Source of the DNA: Roseiflexus castenholzii DSM 13941
Lineage (GTDB): Bacteria > Chloroflexota > Chloroflexia > Chloroflexales > Roseiflexaceae
Length of the DNA stretch: 64,000 nucleotides
NCBI RefSeq assembly: GCF_000017805.1
Contig: NC_009767.1
Span: forward strand, 2,108,001-2,172,000
Direction: 5' to 3'
Part shown: positions 15,523 through 24,462 of the stretch, piece by piece
How the letters are laid out: the number at the start of each line of letters is the position of its first letter
Numbering within the stretch: position 1 is the first letter of the stretch
Notes under the pieces: model-generated
Told to the model about the DNA's origin: nothing
Seen by the model: the letters and a program-made list of their open reading frames with translations, nothing else
The model's database searches: none
Position numbers and translations under genes: made by a program

Positions 15523-18213
15523 ATGCTGACTCGCCGGTCTTTTCGTTTGACGATACGCTCCAAAATGACATTGGTGGCGCTTGTGCTTGCGCTAGCGCCA
15601 CTGATCTTCGTGAGTGCGCTCAGTCTTTCGGCGCTCGACCGCGCCCGCGGCATTGCAGTGCAAACCGCGTCGGATGCCCTGCGCAAGCAAACCGAAGAAG
15701 ACCTCGCGCGCTGGGTGACCGACAAGGCGAACCTCTACGACGCCAAACTGGAGCGCGTCTATCAACAAGTTGAAACGATCGTCAGCTACCAACCGTTAAC
15801 GGGCGGCGGGGCGGATGCAAACACCGTCTCTGAACGTGTCTGGGTTGCGCCGGACGGTCCGACGCCCGCAGCGCTACGCAAACATGCCGATACCATCGCA
15901 CTCGCCCGTCGGTATATCCCGCTCCTGCGCGCATCGGTCGATCAGGAAGGGATGGTGAGCCTGGCATATGTGGCTTTTGAAGATGGCGGCGTGCTCGCTT
16001 TCGATCACGACATCACCGATGTGCTGGACGCCATCAAGCCGTTCGATCCGCGCAAGCGCAGCTGGTACATCGCTGCTCGTGAGGCGGGCAAGCCGGTATG
16101 GGTCGATACCTATGTCGATGCCAATACCAAGAAACTGACGACGACCTGCGCTGCGCCGCTTTACGACCGGAATGGCGCATTTGCCGGCGTTGTCGGGTTC
16201 GATGTCTTACTGGAGACCATCCAGGAGGATATCCTGGCGATCGATATTCCTCCCGGCGGATCGGCGTTCCTGATCAATCAGCGGGGCGATGTGCTACTGC
16301 ACAACACACTGCTGAGCCGTCAGGGTCAATGGGATCAACCGATTGCAACCGACAATCTCTTGAACGACGCCAATCCGCAGGTGCGCACCATTGCCGGGCG
16401 CATGACGCGCGCGGAACAGGGGGTCGAACGCCTGACGCTTCAGGGTGAAGAGGTGTATCTGGCGTTTGCGCCGATCTCCAGCGCAGAATGGAGCGTCGGC
16501 ATCGTCATTCCCGTAGCCGAAGTCACTGGTCTGGCGCAGCAGGTGAGTGAAGTCATTTCTCTTCGCCAGGAAGTGCTCAGCGGGCAGATCGTCCTTGTCA
16601 TCATTCTGTGCGTGATTGTCGTCTCGGTGCTGAGCATGCCTGCGGCGTCGATCCTGACGCGCCCCCTGCGCGAGTTGCAGGCGGCAGCACAGCGGGTCGC
16701 CGCCGGCGATCTGACGTATCGCGTCCCCGAGGCGGGTGATTATGAAATCGCACATGTCGGGCATTCGTTCAATACTATGACCGACGCGCTCCACGAGAAG
16801 ATCAACGAACTGGAATTGAACCTGCGTCAACTGGCAGCATTGAACGAGATGTCGAATCAGTTTCGCACCATTGGGTCGGTGCGCGAACAACTCGACGCCA
16901 TTCCCAAGGGGGTATGCGCGTGCCTGGGGTTTGAACGCGCCGTGCTCTACCTGATCGAACAACGCCATCTCCGTGCAGTGAGCGCCTGGATCAACACAGG
17001 CGATGCGGATCAGATCGCTCGTCTGCTGGCGGATGCCGCGTCAATTCCGCTGGAAAGCGATACGATGTCGGCAGATGTGGTGCGGAGCGGGCAGGCAGTG
17101 ATTATCAGCGACGTGGCGCCGCACAGCGCACCGGCCAATGCTGTGCAGGCGCCGCTGTTCGGACGCGAGAAACGGGTGATTGGCTTGCTCGTCGCCTCCT
17201 TCGATGCCGCAGGGCGCGCGCCGACGCCACGCGACGCTGCGCAGTTGATGACCTTCGCCGGTATGTCTGGTCTGGCGCTCGAAAATACGATGCTCTACGC
17301 TGGCCTCGAACGTCAGGTGGCGCAGCGCACAGCAGAATTGCGGGCCGCTCTGGCGCGCGCGCAGGAGGCCGATCGTCTGAAGGGTCAATTCCTGGCAGCA
17401 GTATCGCACGAACTTCGCACGCCGCTCAATGCCATCATCGGGTTTTCGACCGTCATGCTCGATGAGATCGATGGTCCGATCACGCCGTTGCAGCGTGAGG
17501 ACCTGAAGATTATCAATCGGAATGGTCGCTTCCTGCTGCACCTGATCGATGAGTTGCTCGATCTGGCGCGGATCGAAGCCGGAAAAATCGACCTGGAACT
17601 TGCGCCCCTCGATATGCGCGCCTTGATCGTCGAGGTGACGGAAACGGTGCAGGGACTGCTGCACAACCGGCAGATCGCGCTCAATCTTTTGTTGCCTGAG
17701 CGTCTGCCATATGCCTGTGGCGACGCCGCCAGAATCCGCCAGGTGCTCCTCAATTTGCTCTCAAATGCGGTGAAGTTCACGCCACAAGGGAGCATCACGG
17801 TAAGCGCTCGCTGTGTGGCCGCGCCCGAGAATCATCCGGGAGCAACGGGTTCGGGCGCCGTCATTGTGCGCAATGGGCAGCGTCTGCATCCCTACATCGC
17901 AGTCAGCGTCCGCGATACCGGCATCGGCATTGCGGCAGAAGACCTGACACGCATCTTCGAGGCGTTCAATCAGGTGCGCTCTGGCAACCGGCAGCATGGC
18001 AGCGGGTTAGGACTGGCGATCAGTCGCCGTCTGATCGAGGCGCACGGTGGGCGTATCTGGGTGGAAAGCGAACCTGGTAAGGGGAGCGTTTTCACATTTA
18101 TCCTTCCATGCGCCATTGGAGTTCGCAGCGATCATACCCGCAACGCCGGCGTTGCGGGTGAGCAGGCTGTCCAGCATGTCGAAGTGCAAACCGCTCTTCT
18201 TGATAATCGATGA
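15523..18213 (+). CDS. Membrane sensor histidine kinase (Cache-HAMP-GAF-HisKA-HATPase)
   Basis: 896 residues. The first membrane segment (MTLVALVLALAPLIFVSALSLSAL) is followed by an extracytoplasmic Cache-type domain of about 300 residues (RKRSWYIAAREAGKPVWVDTYVD, then PLYDRNGAFAGVVGFDV). A second membrane segment (IVLVIILCVIVVSVLSM) leads into HAMP and a GAF region. HisKA has SHELRTPLNAIIGF with phospho-accepting His629. The HATPase has the N box LLSNAVKFTP, the G1 box DTGIGIAAEDL and HGSGLGLAISRRL. ATG 15523 is preferred to GTG 15493. The next kinase overlaps by 4 bp. The ligand is unknown. Confidence 0.92.
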   Translation: MLTRRSFRLTIRSKMTLVALVLALAPLIFVSALSLSALDRARGIAVQTASDALRKQTEEDLARWVTDKANLYDAKLERVYQQVETIVSYQPLTGGGADANTVSERVWVAPDGPTPAALRKHADTIALARRYIPLLRASVDQEGMVSLAYVAFEDGGVLAFDHDITDVLDAIKPFDPRKRSWYIAAREAGKPVWVDTYVDANTKKLTTTCAAPLYDRNGAFAGVVGFDVLLETIQEDILAIDIPPGGSAFLINQRGDVLLHNTLLSRQGQWDQPIATDNLLNDANPQVRTIAGRMTRAEQGVERLTLQGEEVYLAFAPISSAEWSVGIVIPVAEVTGLAQQVSEVISLRQEVLSGQIVLVIILCVIVVSVLSMPAASILTRPLRELQAAAQRVAAGDLTYRVPEAGDYEIAHVGHSFNTMTDALHEKINELELNLRQLAALNEMSNQFRTIGSVREQLDAIPKGVCACLGFERAVLYLIEQRHLRAVSAWINTGDADQIARLLADAASIPLESDTMSADVVRSGQAVIISDVAPHSAPANAVQAPLFGREKRVIGLLVASFDAAGRAPTPRDAAQLMTFAGMSGLALENTMLYAGLERQVAQRTAELRAALARAQEADRLKGQFLAAVSHELRTPLNAIIGFSTVMLDEIDGPITPLQREDLKIINRNGRFLLHLIDELLDLARIEAGKIDLELAPLDMRALIVEVTETVQGLLHNRQIALNLLLPERLPYACGDAARIRQVLLNLLSNAVKFTPQGSITVSARCVAAPENHPGATGSGAVIVRNGQRLHPYIAVSVRDTGIGIAAEDLTRIFEAFNQVRSGNRQHGSGLGLAISRRLIEAHGGRIWVESEPGKGSVFTFILPCAIGVRSDHTRNAGVAGEQAVQHVEVQTALLDNR

Positions 18214-19385
18214 TCGACGCTGTGACCATTCTCTATATCGAAGATAACCGCGATAATCAGTTGTTGGTGCGGCGCATTCTGGAGTCGCGCGGGTATGCGC
18301 TACAGATTTGCGAAGACGGACCTTCCGGCATTGCGTTGGCGCGAGAGAGCCAGCCGGCGCTCATTCTGGTCGATATCAACATTGCGGGGATGGACGGCTA
18401 TGAGACCACAACGCGCCTGCGCAGTCTGCCTCATTTACAATCGACGCCGATTGTTGCCATTACTGCTGATGCGCGTCCTGGGACGCGCGAACGCGCGCTG
18501 GCTGCGGGATGTGATGGGTTTATCACCAAGCCGATCGATCCCCGCTTGCTCCCCGAACAGATTGCCGAGTTTCTGGGCGGGAAGCGTGAACTGCTGCCCA
18601 CAAGCCTGGAGACGATCATGCTGCGCGAGTATAATGCCAGGCTTGTCGAGCGGCTCGAGCGGCAGGTGCGCGAACTGAGCGCGCGCAACGCTGAACTGCA
18701 AGAGCTTGATCGTCTCAAGAACACCTTCCTTGCCACCCTTTCACATGAGTTGCGCACGCCGCTGACAGCGATCCTCGGTTACCTGGAACTGTTCGAACGG
18801 CGCACCCTTGGATCGTTGAACGACGTGCAGGGGCAGGCAATCAACGTGATTGCGCGCAATGCCCGGACTCTGTCGCGCATCCTCAACAACCTGCTCTACT
18901 TGCAAGAGGTGCGCTCGACTGAAATCCGGCGCGCGCCGGTCGTCATCCACGAGGTATTGCAGGAAGTCATTGAAGACATGCAACCGCTGGCGCGCGCTGC
19001 GAATGTGACATTGTCCGCGTCCCTTCAACCGACTGCTGTGTACATGGGCGACCCGATTGGCATCAGCCAGGCATTGCGCGCCCTGATCGACAACGCCATT
19101 AAGTTCACTCCCCCCTCCGGGCGGGTGGATGTGACCCTGATCGATGAACCGTCGCGGGTGTTAGTGCGCGTGGAAGACACGGGGATCGGTATTCCCGCTG
19201 AAGCCCAGGAAAAGATTTTTCTCCCCTTCTATCAGATCGATGACACGCTGGCGCGCCCCTACAGCGGCGCCGGGCTTGGTCTGGCAATCGCCAGGCATGT
19301 GGTCGAAGCGCATGGCGGTCATCTGACGGTGCGGAGCGTTGTTCAGGCTGGCAGCACCTTTACGGTTGTTCTGCCGCGGGAGTAG
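18210..19385 (+). CDS. Receiver-histidine kinase hybrid (REC-HisKA-HATPase)
   Basis: 391 residues, soluble. An N-terminal receiver domain (LYIEDNRDN acidic pocket, Asp55 in LVDINIAGMDG, Lys in ITKPIDP) is followed by a short coiled coil (LVERLERQVRELSARNAELQ). Then comes HisKA (LSHELRTPLTAILGY) and HATPase (DNAIKFTPPSG, DTGIGIPAEAQ, GAGLGLAIARH). The order with REC first suggests it accepts phosphate from the upstream membrane kinase and then acts as a kinase itself. The start ATGA overlaps the upstream stop. No output regulator lies nearby. The last 26 bp overlap the convergent SEDS gene. Confidence 0.92.
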   Translation: MIDAVTILYIEDNRDNQLLVRRILESRGYALQICEDGPSGIALARESQPALILVDINIAGMDGYETTTRLRSLPHLQSTPIVAITADARPGTRERALAAGCDGFITKPIDPRLLPEQIAEFLGGKRELLPTSLETIMLREYNARLVERLERQVRELSARNAELQELDRLKNTFLATLSHELRTPLTAILGYLELFERRTLGSLNDVQGQAINVIARNARTLSRILNNLLYLQEVRSTEIRRAPVVIHEVLQEVIEDMQPLARAANVTLSASLQPTAVYMGDPIGISQALRALIDNAIKFTPPSGRVDVTLIDEPSRVLVRVEDTGIGIPAEAQEKIFLPFYQIDDTLARPYSGAGLGLAIARHVVEAHGGHLTVRSVVQAGSTFTVVLPRE

Positions 19386-20775
19386 GCGCGCTGGCGGAAA
19401 TGCGCAACAGTAGCCCGATAATGAGAAAGTTCATAATGACCGACGAACCGCCATACGAGATGAATGGCAGCGTAATGCCGGTCAACGGAATAACCCGCAG
19501 ATTCCCGCCGATGATGATGAAGGTTTGTGCGGCAAGGATCGTCGTCAGGCCGACGGCGAGGAGTTGCTCGAATCCGCGAAAGCGACCGGGAATACGGATG
19601 GCAATGGCGTAACCACGAAAGATCAGCAGCAAATATGCGACCAAAACTGCGAGGCTGCCGGCGAGTCCCATTTCCTCTGCCAGTGCAGTAAAGACAAAAT
19701 CGGTGTGGACTGCCGGAATGACCGTGGGCAGTCCCTGACCAAGCCCTGTACCGAGCACGCCTCCCGACGCCAGCGCATAGATTGCCTGCACAATCTGATA
19801 CCCGCTGCCCTGCGCCGTGGCCCACGGGTCGAGCCAGATAGACACCCTCGTCTTCACCACAGCCACAATGGTGTACAACACATACGAACCGGCGCCAAAG
19901 GCGCACAATCCGGCAACCACATACCATCCGCGTCCTGTCGCCACATACAGCATCGCCAGGAATACACTAAACAGGAGCAGCGCCGCCCCCAGGTCGCGTT
20001 GCGCAATAATCAGCCCCATCGCCAGCCCCCACATCGCGATCAATGGGACGAGATACGGTAACGGCGGCAACGGCAGCGGACCAATGCGGTAACCGGCAGC
20101 GACCACTTCGCGGTGTTCGTTCAGGTAGGATGCCAGAAAGATAACCAGTACGATCTTGAGCAGTTCGGAAGGTTGAAACAGGAAGAAACCGAAGTTGAAC
20201 CAGGCGCGCACGCCGCTGTTGTTCGGATCGACGCCAAAGAGGAAGGTCGCTAGAATCAGCGCCACCCCGGCGGTCAACCAGGCGTATCGATGGTGATCGA
20301 GCCAGTCCATCAACGAGGTGCGCTGATACCGTCGCAACAGGTCATCCCAGGGGATGAACAGCACGATAGCGCAGATGGCGATCCCCAGCAACACCCAGAG
20401 CGCCTGCCGGTCGTCGATCCCGGCGAAACAGGGCGCCAGTGTTCCATCGCGCTGCTGACACTTAATCGGCAGCAGGTCGGGTTCGAGGCGGGCGATCACC
20501 ATTAATCCCAGCCCGGTAAGCAGCGCCACCAGAGGGAGCACCATCTGATCGGCGCCGGGCAGCCGCCAGCTCAAGCCAAGCGACAGAGCCAGAAAGAGCA
20601 GGAAGGGCAGGATCGAGGGCCACAGAATACGCGCCACACCCTGGATCGTGGTCGATGCGGCTGGTCCGTCGGCGCCGGCTAGCGCCACCAATGTGTAGCC
20701 GGCCGCAAAGAAGACCAGTGCAATCAGGAGAAGCCGCAGTTCGGCGCTGCGCAGGCGCCACGGACGTCGGAACAT
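19360..20775 (-). CDS. SEDS-family cell-wall polymerase (FtsW/RodA/SpoVE type)
   Basis: 471 residues, about ten membrane segments. Hallmarks are GSGYQIVQAIYALASGGVLG, the following GLGQG, HTDFVFTALAEEMGLAG (the DF and E residues of the SEDS active region) and the C-terminal LPFISYGGSSVIMN. SEDS proteins polymerise lipid II into glycan with a cognate class B penicillin-binding protein. A PBP2 gene is present at 44892 without a RodA beside it, so this protein is a candidate partner, though the long, periplasmic-loop-rich N terminus could equally mark an FtsW. ATG 20775 starts 2 bp after the ychF stop; GTG 20802 is possible. Confidence 0.9.
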   Translation of the reverse strand: MFRRPWRLRSAELRLLLIALVFFAAGYTLVALAGADGPAASTTIQGVARILWPSILPFLLFLALSLGLSWRLPGADQMVLPLVALLTGLGLMVIARLEPDLLPIKCQQRDGTLAPCFAGIDDRQALWVLLGIAICAIVLFIPWDDLLRRYQRTSLMDWLDHHRYAWLTAGVALILATFLFGVDPNNSGVRAWFNFGFFLFQPSELLKIVLVIFLASYLNEHREVVAAGYRIGPLPLPPLPYLVPLIAMWGLAMGLIIAQRDLGAALLLFSVFLAMLYVATGRGWYVVAGLCAFGAGSYVLYTIVAVVKTRVSIWLDPWATAQGSGYQIVQAIYALASGGVLGTGLGQGLPTVIPAVHTDFVFTALAEEMGLAGSLAVLVAYLLLIFRGYAIAIRIPGRFRGFEQLLAVGLTTILAAQTFIIIGGNLRVIPLTGITLPFISYGGSSVIMNFLIIGLLLRISASAPTPAAEQP

Positions 20776-20777
20776 GG

Positions 20778-21860
20778 TCAGATGTTGAACAGAAAATGGC
20801 ACACATCGCCATCCTGCACGATGTACTGCTTCCCTTCCATCCGTACATGTCCGTGTTTGCGGGCTTCCACCATGCTGCCGGCACGTGCCAGATCGTCGAA
20901 CGCGACGACTTCGGCGCGGATAAAGCCGCGTTGAATATCGGAGTGAATCACGCCGGCAGCTTCAACGGCTGGCGTACCGCGGCGGATAGTCCAGGCGCGC
21001 ACCTCGTCAGGACCGGCGGTGAGAAAACTGATGAGCCCGAGCAATTCATACGAGAGCGCAATCACCCGGTTGCGCGCCGGTTCGGTGATGCCCAGATCGT
21101 CCATGAAGGCGCGCGCTTCTTCTTCGTCGAGCTGCGCAAGTTCAGCCTCGATCTTGCCGCAGAGCGTCGCCACGCCGCTCCGTCGATGCTCGTAGCGGAC
21201 CGTCGGCGGATGCTTCAATTGATTCTCACCAATATTGATCGCCAGCAGCAACGGTTTGGCGGTGAGAAACTGATAGCCGCGGAGCAGCCGCTCCTCTTCG
21301 GCGGTCAGGTCGAGGTCGCGAATGGGTGCGCCACCCTCCAGCGCTGCCTGAATGCGCACCAGCGCATCACGTTCCACGATGCGCATCTCACGCTCCTTCG
21401 CCGACATCTTGCCGATCTCGGCGTTCAGGCGCGTCAGACGCCGCTCGATGATGGCAAGATCGGAAAAGGCGAGTTCCAGATCGACCGCCTCGATGTCGCG
21501 TAGGATATCGACACTGCCATCTGGATGCGGCACGGCATCGTCCTCGAATGCGCGAACAACGTGGAGGAGGGCGTCCGCGCCGCTGATATAGTTGAGCACG
21601 GCCGGCGGAAGACCGCCGCTCTCGCGCGCGCCGCTGCTCAACCCGCCAATGTCGATATACTGCACATCGGCACAGGTGACTTTTTTGGGGTTGAACATCC
21701 GCGCCAGCACATCGAGGCGTGGATCGGGCACCTTGACCGTTGCCAGGTTGGGGGTCAATTGCCCGGAACTATAGGTTGTCGTTTCTGCCGTATCGCCGGT
21801 CAGCGCGTTGAACACCGTAGTTTTGCCGCTGTTGGCGAGTCCGATAATGGCAATTTTCAT
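20778..21860 (-). CDS. ychF: YchF-type Obg-family ATPase/GTPase
   Basis: 360 residues. P-loop GLANSGKTTVFNALTG at residues 6-21, switch region YIDIGGLSSGA, and the NxxE motif (LLLAINIGENQ) that replaces NKxD and marks the ATP-preferring YchF branch. The C-terminal TGS-like domain ends RKHGHVRMEGKQYIVQDGDV. YchF associates with ribosomes and is linked to oxidative-stress responses in other bacteria. It is the first gene of a pair with the SEDS gene. Confidence 0.95.
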   Translation of the reverse strand: MKIAIIGLANSGKTTVFNALTGDTAETTTYSSGQLTPNLATVKVPDPRLDVLARMFNPKKVTCADVQYIDIGGLSSGARESGGLPPAVLNYISGADALLHVVRAFEDDAVPHPDGSVDILRDIEAVDLELAFSDLAIIERRLTRLNAEIGKMSAKEREMRIVERDALVRIQAALEGGAPIRDLDLTAEEERLLRGYQFLTAKPLLLAINIGENQLKHPPTVRYEHRRSGVATLCGKIEAELAQLDEEEARAFMDDLGITEPARNRVIALSYELLGLISFLTAGPDEVRAWTIRRGTPAVEAAGVIHSDIQRGFIRAEVVAFDDLARAGSMVEARKHGHVRMEGKQYIVQDGDVCHFLFNI

Positions 21861-21964
21861 GGAATCGTCAAATATGCATGTGTTATCGGTTCTTGTTGTT
21901 CAGTATAGTCTATCTATGCGCTTGCGGCAAGCAGGCGGACGCTCCCCGCCGTGGGGTCTGGGTC

Positions 21965-22082
21965 AAGGGCGGACAGCACACACCCCCCGTCCTTCTCCCG
22001 CAGGCGGGAGAGGGGCGGGGGGGAAGGTGTGCGTCCCACGGGTGGGCGTGCCGGTGTTCGCGCGGGTGTTCTGTCCGCCCTT
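21965..22082. repeat. GC-rich inverted-repeat element (118 bp)
   Basis: AAGGGCGGACAG (21965-21976) is mirrored by CTGTCCGCCCTT (22071-22082), and the match continues imperfectly inward (CACACACCC against GGGTGTT). Inside is a second hairpin, TCTCCCGC-AG-GCGGGAGA (21994-22011). It lies in the 261-bp gap between the ychF start and the fur 3' end. It could be a small non-autonomous mobile element or an RNA hairpin; nothing else is recognisable in this gap. Confidence 0.6.
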
Positions 22083-22121
22083 AAGGGAGTCTGGTCGGCG
22101 CGCCCCGACCTGGCGCCGGCA

Positions 22122-22571
22122 TCACTCAGCGCGCTGGCAGACCTGACACAATCCGTACACCTCGAGCCAGTGCCCTTCGATCTTGAAGTTCAGTCGGCGC
22201 GCCAGCCCTCCAAGAAGCGTCTCGATATCGCATCCCTCGAATGAAATGACCGTTCCGCACTTGCGGCAGATCATGTGGTGCTGATGACCCTGCTCGACTG
22301 GCACATACGCATGTTCGCTTGCCGCGTGTGTTTCCTTCGTAGCGCTCCAGTGAACGCGCGAGAGCCAGCCATCCTCGACCAGCAAATCCACCGTGCGATA
22401 GATGGTTGCGCGCCCAATCGGACCGGTCTCGCCGCCAAGATCGCGGAACAACTGCTCGGCGCTGAACGGTTGAGAGTACTGCATGATCCGGTCAAGGATG
22501 GCGCGACGCGGGGCGGTCACTCGATGTCCGTGCGCACTCAGGTCTTTGAGTACGTTCTCTGCCCACGACAT
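22122..22571 (-). CDS. Fur-family metalloregulator
   Basis: 149 residues. Winged-helix N terminus (GHRVTAPRRAILDRI, then PIGRATIYRTVDLLVEDGWLSRVH), followed by the metal-binding dimerisation half with EQGHQHHMICRKCGTVISFEG and a second CxxC (LCQVCQRAE) at the end. The two CxxC pairs form the structural zinc site. Whether it senses iron, zinc or peroxide cannot be judged. AGGAGG ten bases upstream fixes the start at 22571; an upstream frame extension lacks a ribosome site. It is divergent from the Thr/Pro-rich protein at 22710. Confidence 0.9.
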   Translation of the reverse strand: MSWAENVLKDLSAHGHRVTAPRRAILDRIMQYSQPFSAEQLFRDLGGETGPIGRATIYRTVDLLVEDGWLSRVHWSATKETHAASEHAYVPVEQGHQHHMICRKCGTVISFEGCDIETLLGGLARRLNFKIEGHWLEVYGLCQVCQRAE

Positions 22572-22668
22572 AGCCAAATCCTCCTGTCTAAACCCTATTT
22601 CCTTTAAGGACGCCACTGGCAGTTGTTGTCTCACGGCGTTCCGCAGGGAAATGGTGTAAGATATATCC

Positions 22669-22697
22669 TTGACCGGACATTATATCACTGTTATGAA
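22669..22697 (+). promoter_or_regulatory. Sigma-70-type promoter for the 22710 gene
   Basis: TTGACC (22669-22674), 17-bp spacer, TATGAA (22692-22697). The start codon at 22710 lies about 12 bp after the -10 box, so the message would be nearly leaderless. Confidence 0.55.
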
Positions 22698-22709
22698 CTG
22701 AGCGATAGT

Positions 22710-23360
22710 ATGAATAATCACTCGCATCAGCCATCGGCTGTATCATTTTTGATAAGCGCGATGGGTATAGCGTTGGGAGCAGTGATGGCATTACTGGTCC
22801 TGAGCGGTGCGCCGCCACATACAACCGCCCAATCGGGATACCCCGCCCCGGCCACAACTCCCGCCTACCCGCCGCCAGCCGAGTCGACGGCAACCCGTCC
22901 CGCTGCCACGGCAACTCCGGCGACGCCTGCCACCCTGACGGTCCCTGTTCCAGGAACCACGATACCCACAATGCCGACCCTCTCACCGACTATTCGCCCA
23001 ACCCTGACCGTCGCGCCGTCGCCAACGCGCGTGCCGCCGACGTCGGCGCAGCTGGCTCAGGTTGCCGAAGTCACGCCGACGCCGCCGGGCATTCTGTCGT
23101 GCGCACCCGGCCAGACCATTATGATCGGTGGAGTCGCGTCACCGCATGCGCCGCTGCTGCTGTACTTCGGAACGCGGATTGTGAGCGGAGGAAGCGCGCG
23201 CGCATCCGGTGATTTTGCTATGCCGCTGATCATGGGAATGGAACGGGCAGGCGAGTATCAGGTAACCGTGCGGGTGCGCGGCACAGGTCAGGTCGTGCGC
23301 TCAGTGACATGCCTGGTTCCGCCAACGACTCCAACGCCTGTGCCGCGTCGGTTACGATAA
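22710..23360 (+). CDS. Exported protein with Pro/Thr-rich linker
   Basis: 216 residues. A hydrophobic signal or anchor segment (SFLISAMGIALGAVMALLVLSG) at about residues 12-33 is followed by roughly 90 residues of low-complexity Ala/Pro/Thr sequence. A compact C-terminal domain of about 100 residues has beta-strand character (CAPGQTIMIGGVASPHAPLL, then YQVTVRVRGTGQVV) with a cysteine near each end (SCAPG and VTCLV) that could form a disulfide. Probably a surface or secreted adhesion-type protein; no family recognised. ATG 22710 fits the promoter at 22669-22697. Confidence 0.75.
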   Translation: MNNHSHQPSAVSFLISAMGIALGAVMALLVLSGAPPHTTAQSGYPAPATTPAYPPPAESTATRPAATATPATPATLTVPVPGTTIPTMPTLSPTIRPTLTVAPSPTRVPPTSAQLAQVAEVTPTPPGILSCAPGQTIMIGGVASPHAPLLLYFGTRIVSGGSARASGDFAMPLIMGMERAGEYQVTVRVRGTGQVVRSVTCLVPPTTPTPVPRRLR

Positions 23361-23410
23361 CCATGTATGATAGAGAGTAGCGATATTCAGGTTGCCGTTC
23401 CATTTGCATC

Positions 23411-23439
23411 TTGACATGGTTCATGCTATGTTCTATCGT
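23411..23439 (+). promoter_or_regulatory. Sigma-70-type promoter of the Nudix operon
   Basis: TTGACA (23411-23416), 17-bp spacer, TATCGT (23434-23439). It lies inside the longer possible Nudix reading frame and so excludes the upstream ATG codons at 23416 and 23428 as starts. Confidence 0.65.
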
Positions 23440-23450
23440 ACAGCAGATGC

Positions 23451-23456
23451 AGGAGG
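23451..23456 (+). promoter_or_regulatory. Ribosome binding site that decides the Nudix start
   Basis: AGGAGG, four bases before GTG 23461 (AGGAGGAGCAGTG). It is the only strong ribosome site in the region and lies downstream of the promoter. Confidence 0.7.
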
Positions 23457-23460
23457 AGCA

Positions 23461-24153
23461 GTGCAGGCGGTGGACATCGCACACAATGATGCGCCCTGGG
23501 CGGAATGGGAACACCTTCTTCGAAGGGCGCTCCATGTCACCGTCTCCCTGTCGGAAGATCAGTTGCTGCTGATACGCGACGTGCATGGTCGCTCCTTTCG
23601 CCCGCGCGAACCTGCGCCAGGTATCGTTCCGCGCATCGGCGCCGTGTTGATCGCCCTCTATCCCGATGGCGCCGATTTGCGTCTGCTGTTGACGGTGCGC
23701 AGCAACCACGTCGCCAGCCATCGAGGGGAGGTGTCGTTGCCGGGCGGCGCCACCGATCCGGAAGATAATGGACCAGAGGCGACGGCACTGCGCGAATGCG
23801 CTGAAGAATTGGGAATTGCGACCGAGACGGTGACCGTACTTGGCACGCTGACACCAATCTATATTCCGCCAAGCAATTTTCGCATCACACCGGTTGTGGG
23901 ATTCTTGCGCACATTGCCGCACCTCACGATCAACCATCACGAAGTGGAACGGGTCATTACCGTCACGTTGCGCGAACTGCTCAATCCTGCCACGGTTGTG
24001 GTCGAACGTTGGACCTTGCACGGTCATGAGGTTCTTGTGCCGTATTTTGCGATTGCCGGCTACAAAGTGTGGGGCGCCACTGCGCTCATTCTCAGCGAAC
24101 TCGTAACCCGGATGCGAATCGCCAGAATCGCGTATAATGCAGAAGCATCCTGA
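23461..24153 (+). CDS. Nudix hydrolase, CoA pyrophosphatase (NudL) type
   Basis: 230 residues from a GTG start chosen from the promoter and AGGAGG. The Nudix box reads GGATDPEDNGPEATALREC followed by AEELGI, with the LPGG lead-in (GEVSLPGGATD) and VRSNHVASHRGEVSLPGG, the UPF0035 signature that marks coenzyme A pyrophosphatases. Such enzymes split CoA and derivatives to 3',5'-ADP and phosphopantetheine. It is first of four closely spaced genes (23461-27440). Confidence 0.88.
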   Translation: MQAVDIAHNDAPWAEWEHLLRRALHVTVSLSEDQLLLIRDVHGRSFRPREPAPGIVPRIGAVLIALYPDGADLRLLLTVRSNHVASHRGEVSLPGGATDPEDNGPEATALRECAEELGIATETVTVLGTLTPIYIPPSNFRITPVVGFLRTLPHLTINHHEVERVITVTLRELLNPATVVVERWTLHGHEVLVPYFAIAGYKVWGATALILSELVTRMRIARIAYNAEAS

Positions 24154-24170
24154 GACAGAAGGAGCATACC

Positions 24171-24416
24171 ATGACTCTGGATGAAGCTATTGCCGATCTG
24201 TCGCAGCGAATCAAAAACGTGAGCCCTGATGCTGTTCTCAAGATTCAGCGTCGCTCGGCTGAAGAGGCTGCGATCCGCGCATATGCGCCAGCGGACCACG
24301 AGGAGGCGATCCGATCGGCAACACAGGAAATCACGCTCAAACTGCTCACCGAAGATGGACTGGACGTGCAGGTTTTGGTGTACGACATTGCGACATCGTT
24401 GCCAAAGGAACAGTAG
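24171..24416 (+). CDS. Small hypothetical protein, 81 residues
   Basis: AAGGAG precedes the ATG, which begins 17 bp after the Nudix stop. The protein is acidic and soluble, with an amphipathic N-terminal helix (LDEAIADLSQRIKNV) and a C-terminal alpha/beta section (EITLKLLTEDGLDVQVLVYD). No family recognised. Its position inside the operon is the only hint to function. Confidence 0.75.
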   Translation: MTLDEAIADLSQRIKNVSPDAVLKIQRRSAEEAAIRAYAPADHEEAIRSATQEITLKLLTEDGLDVQVLVYDIATSLPKEQ

Positions 24417-24462
24417 TAGGAATGATGTGAGCGCTTTTGGAATATGAGAAACGGGTGATGGC

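Noticed and set aside
22572..22709. Fur box between the fur and 22710 genes
   Set aside because: No GATAATGAT-type inverted repeat could be matched convincingly.
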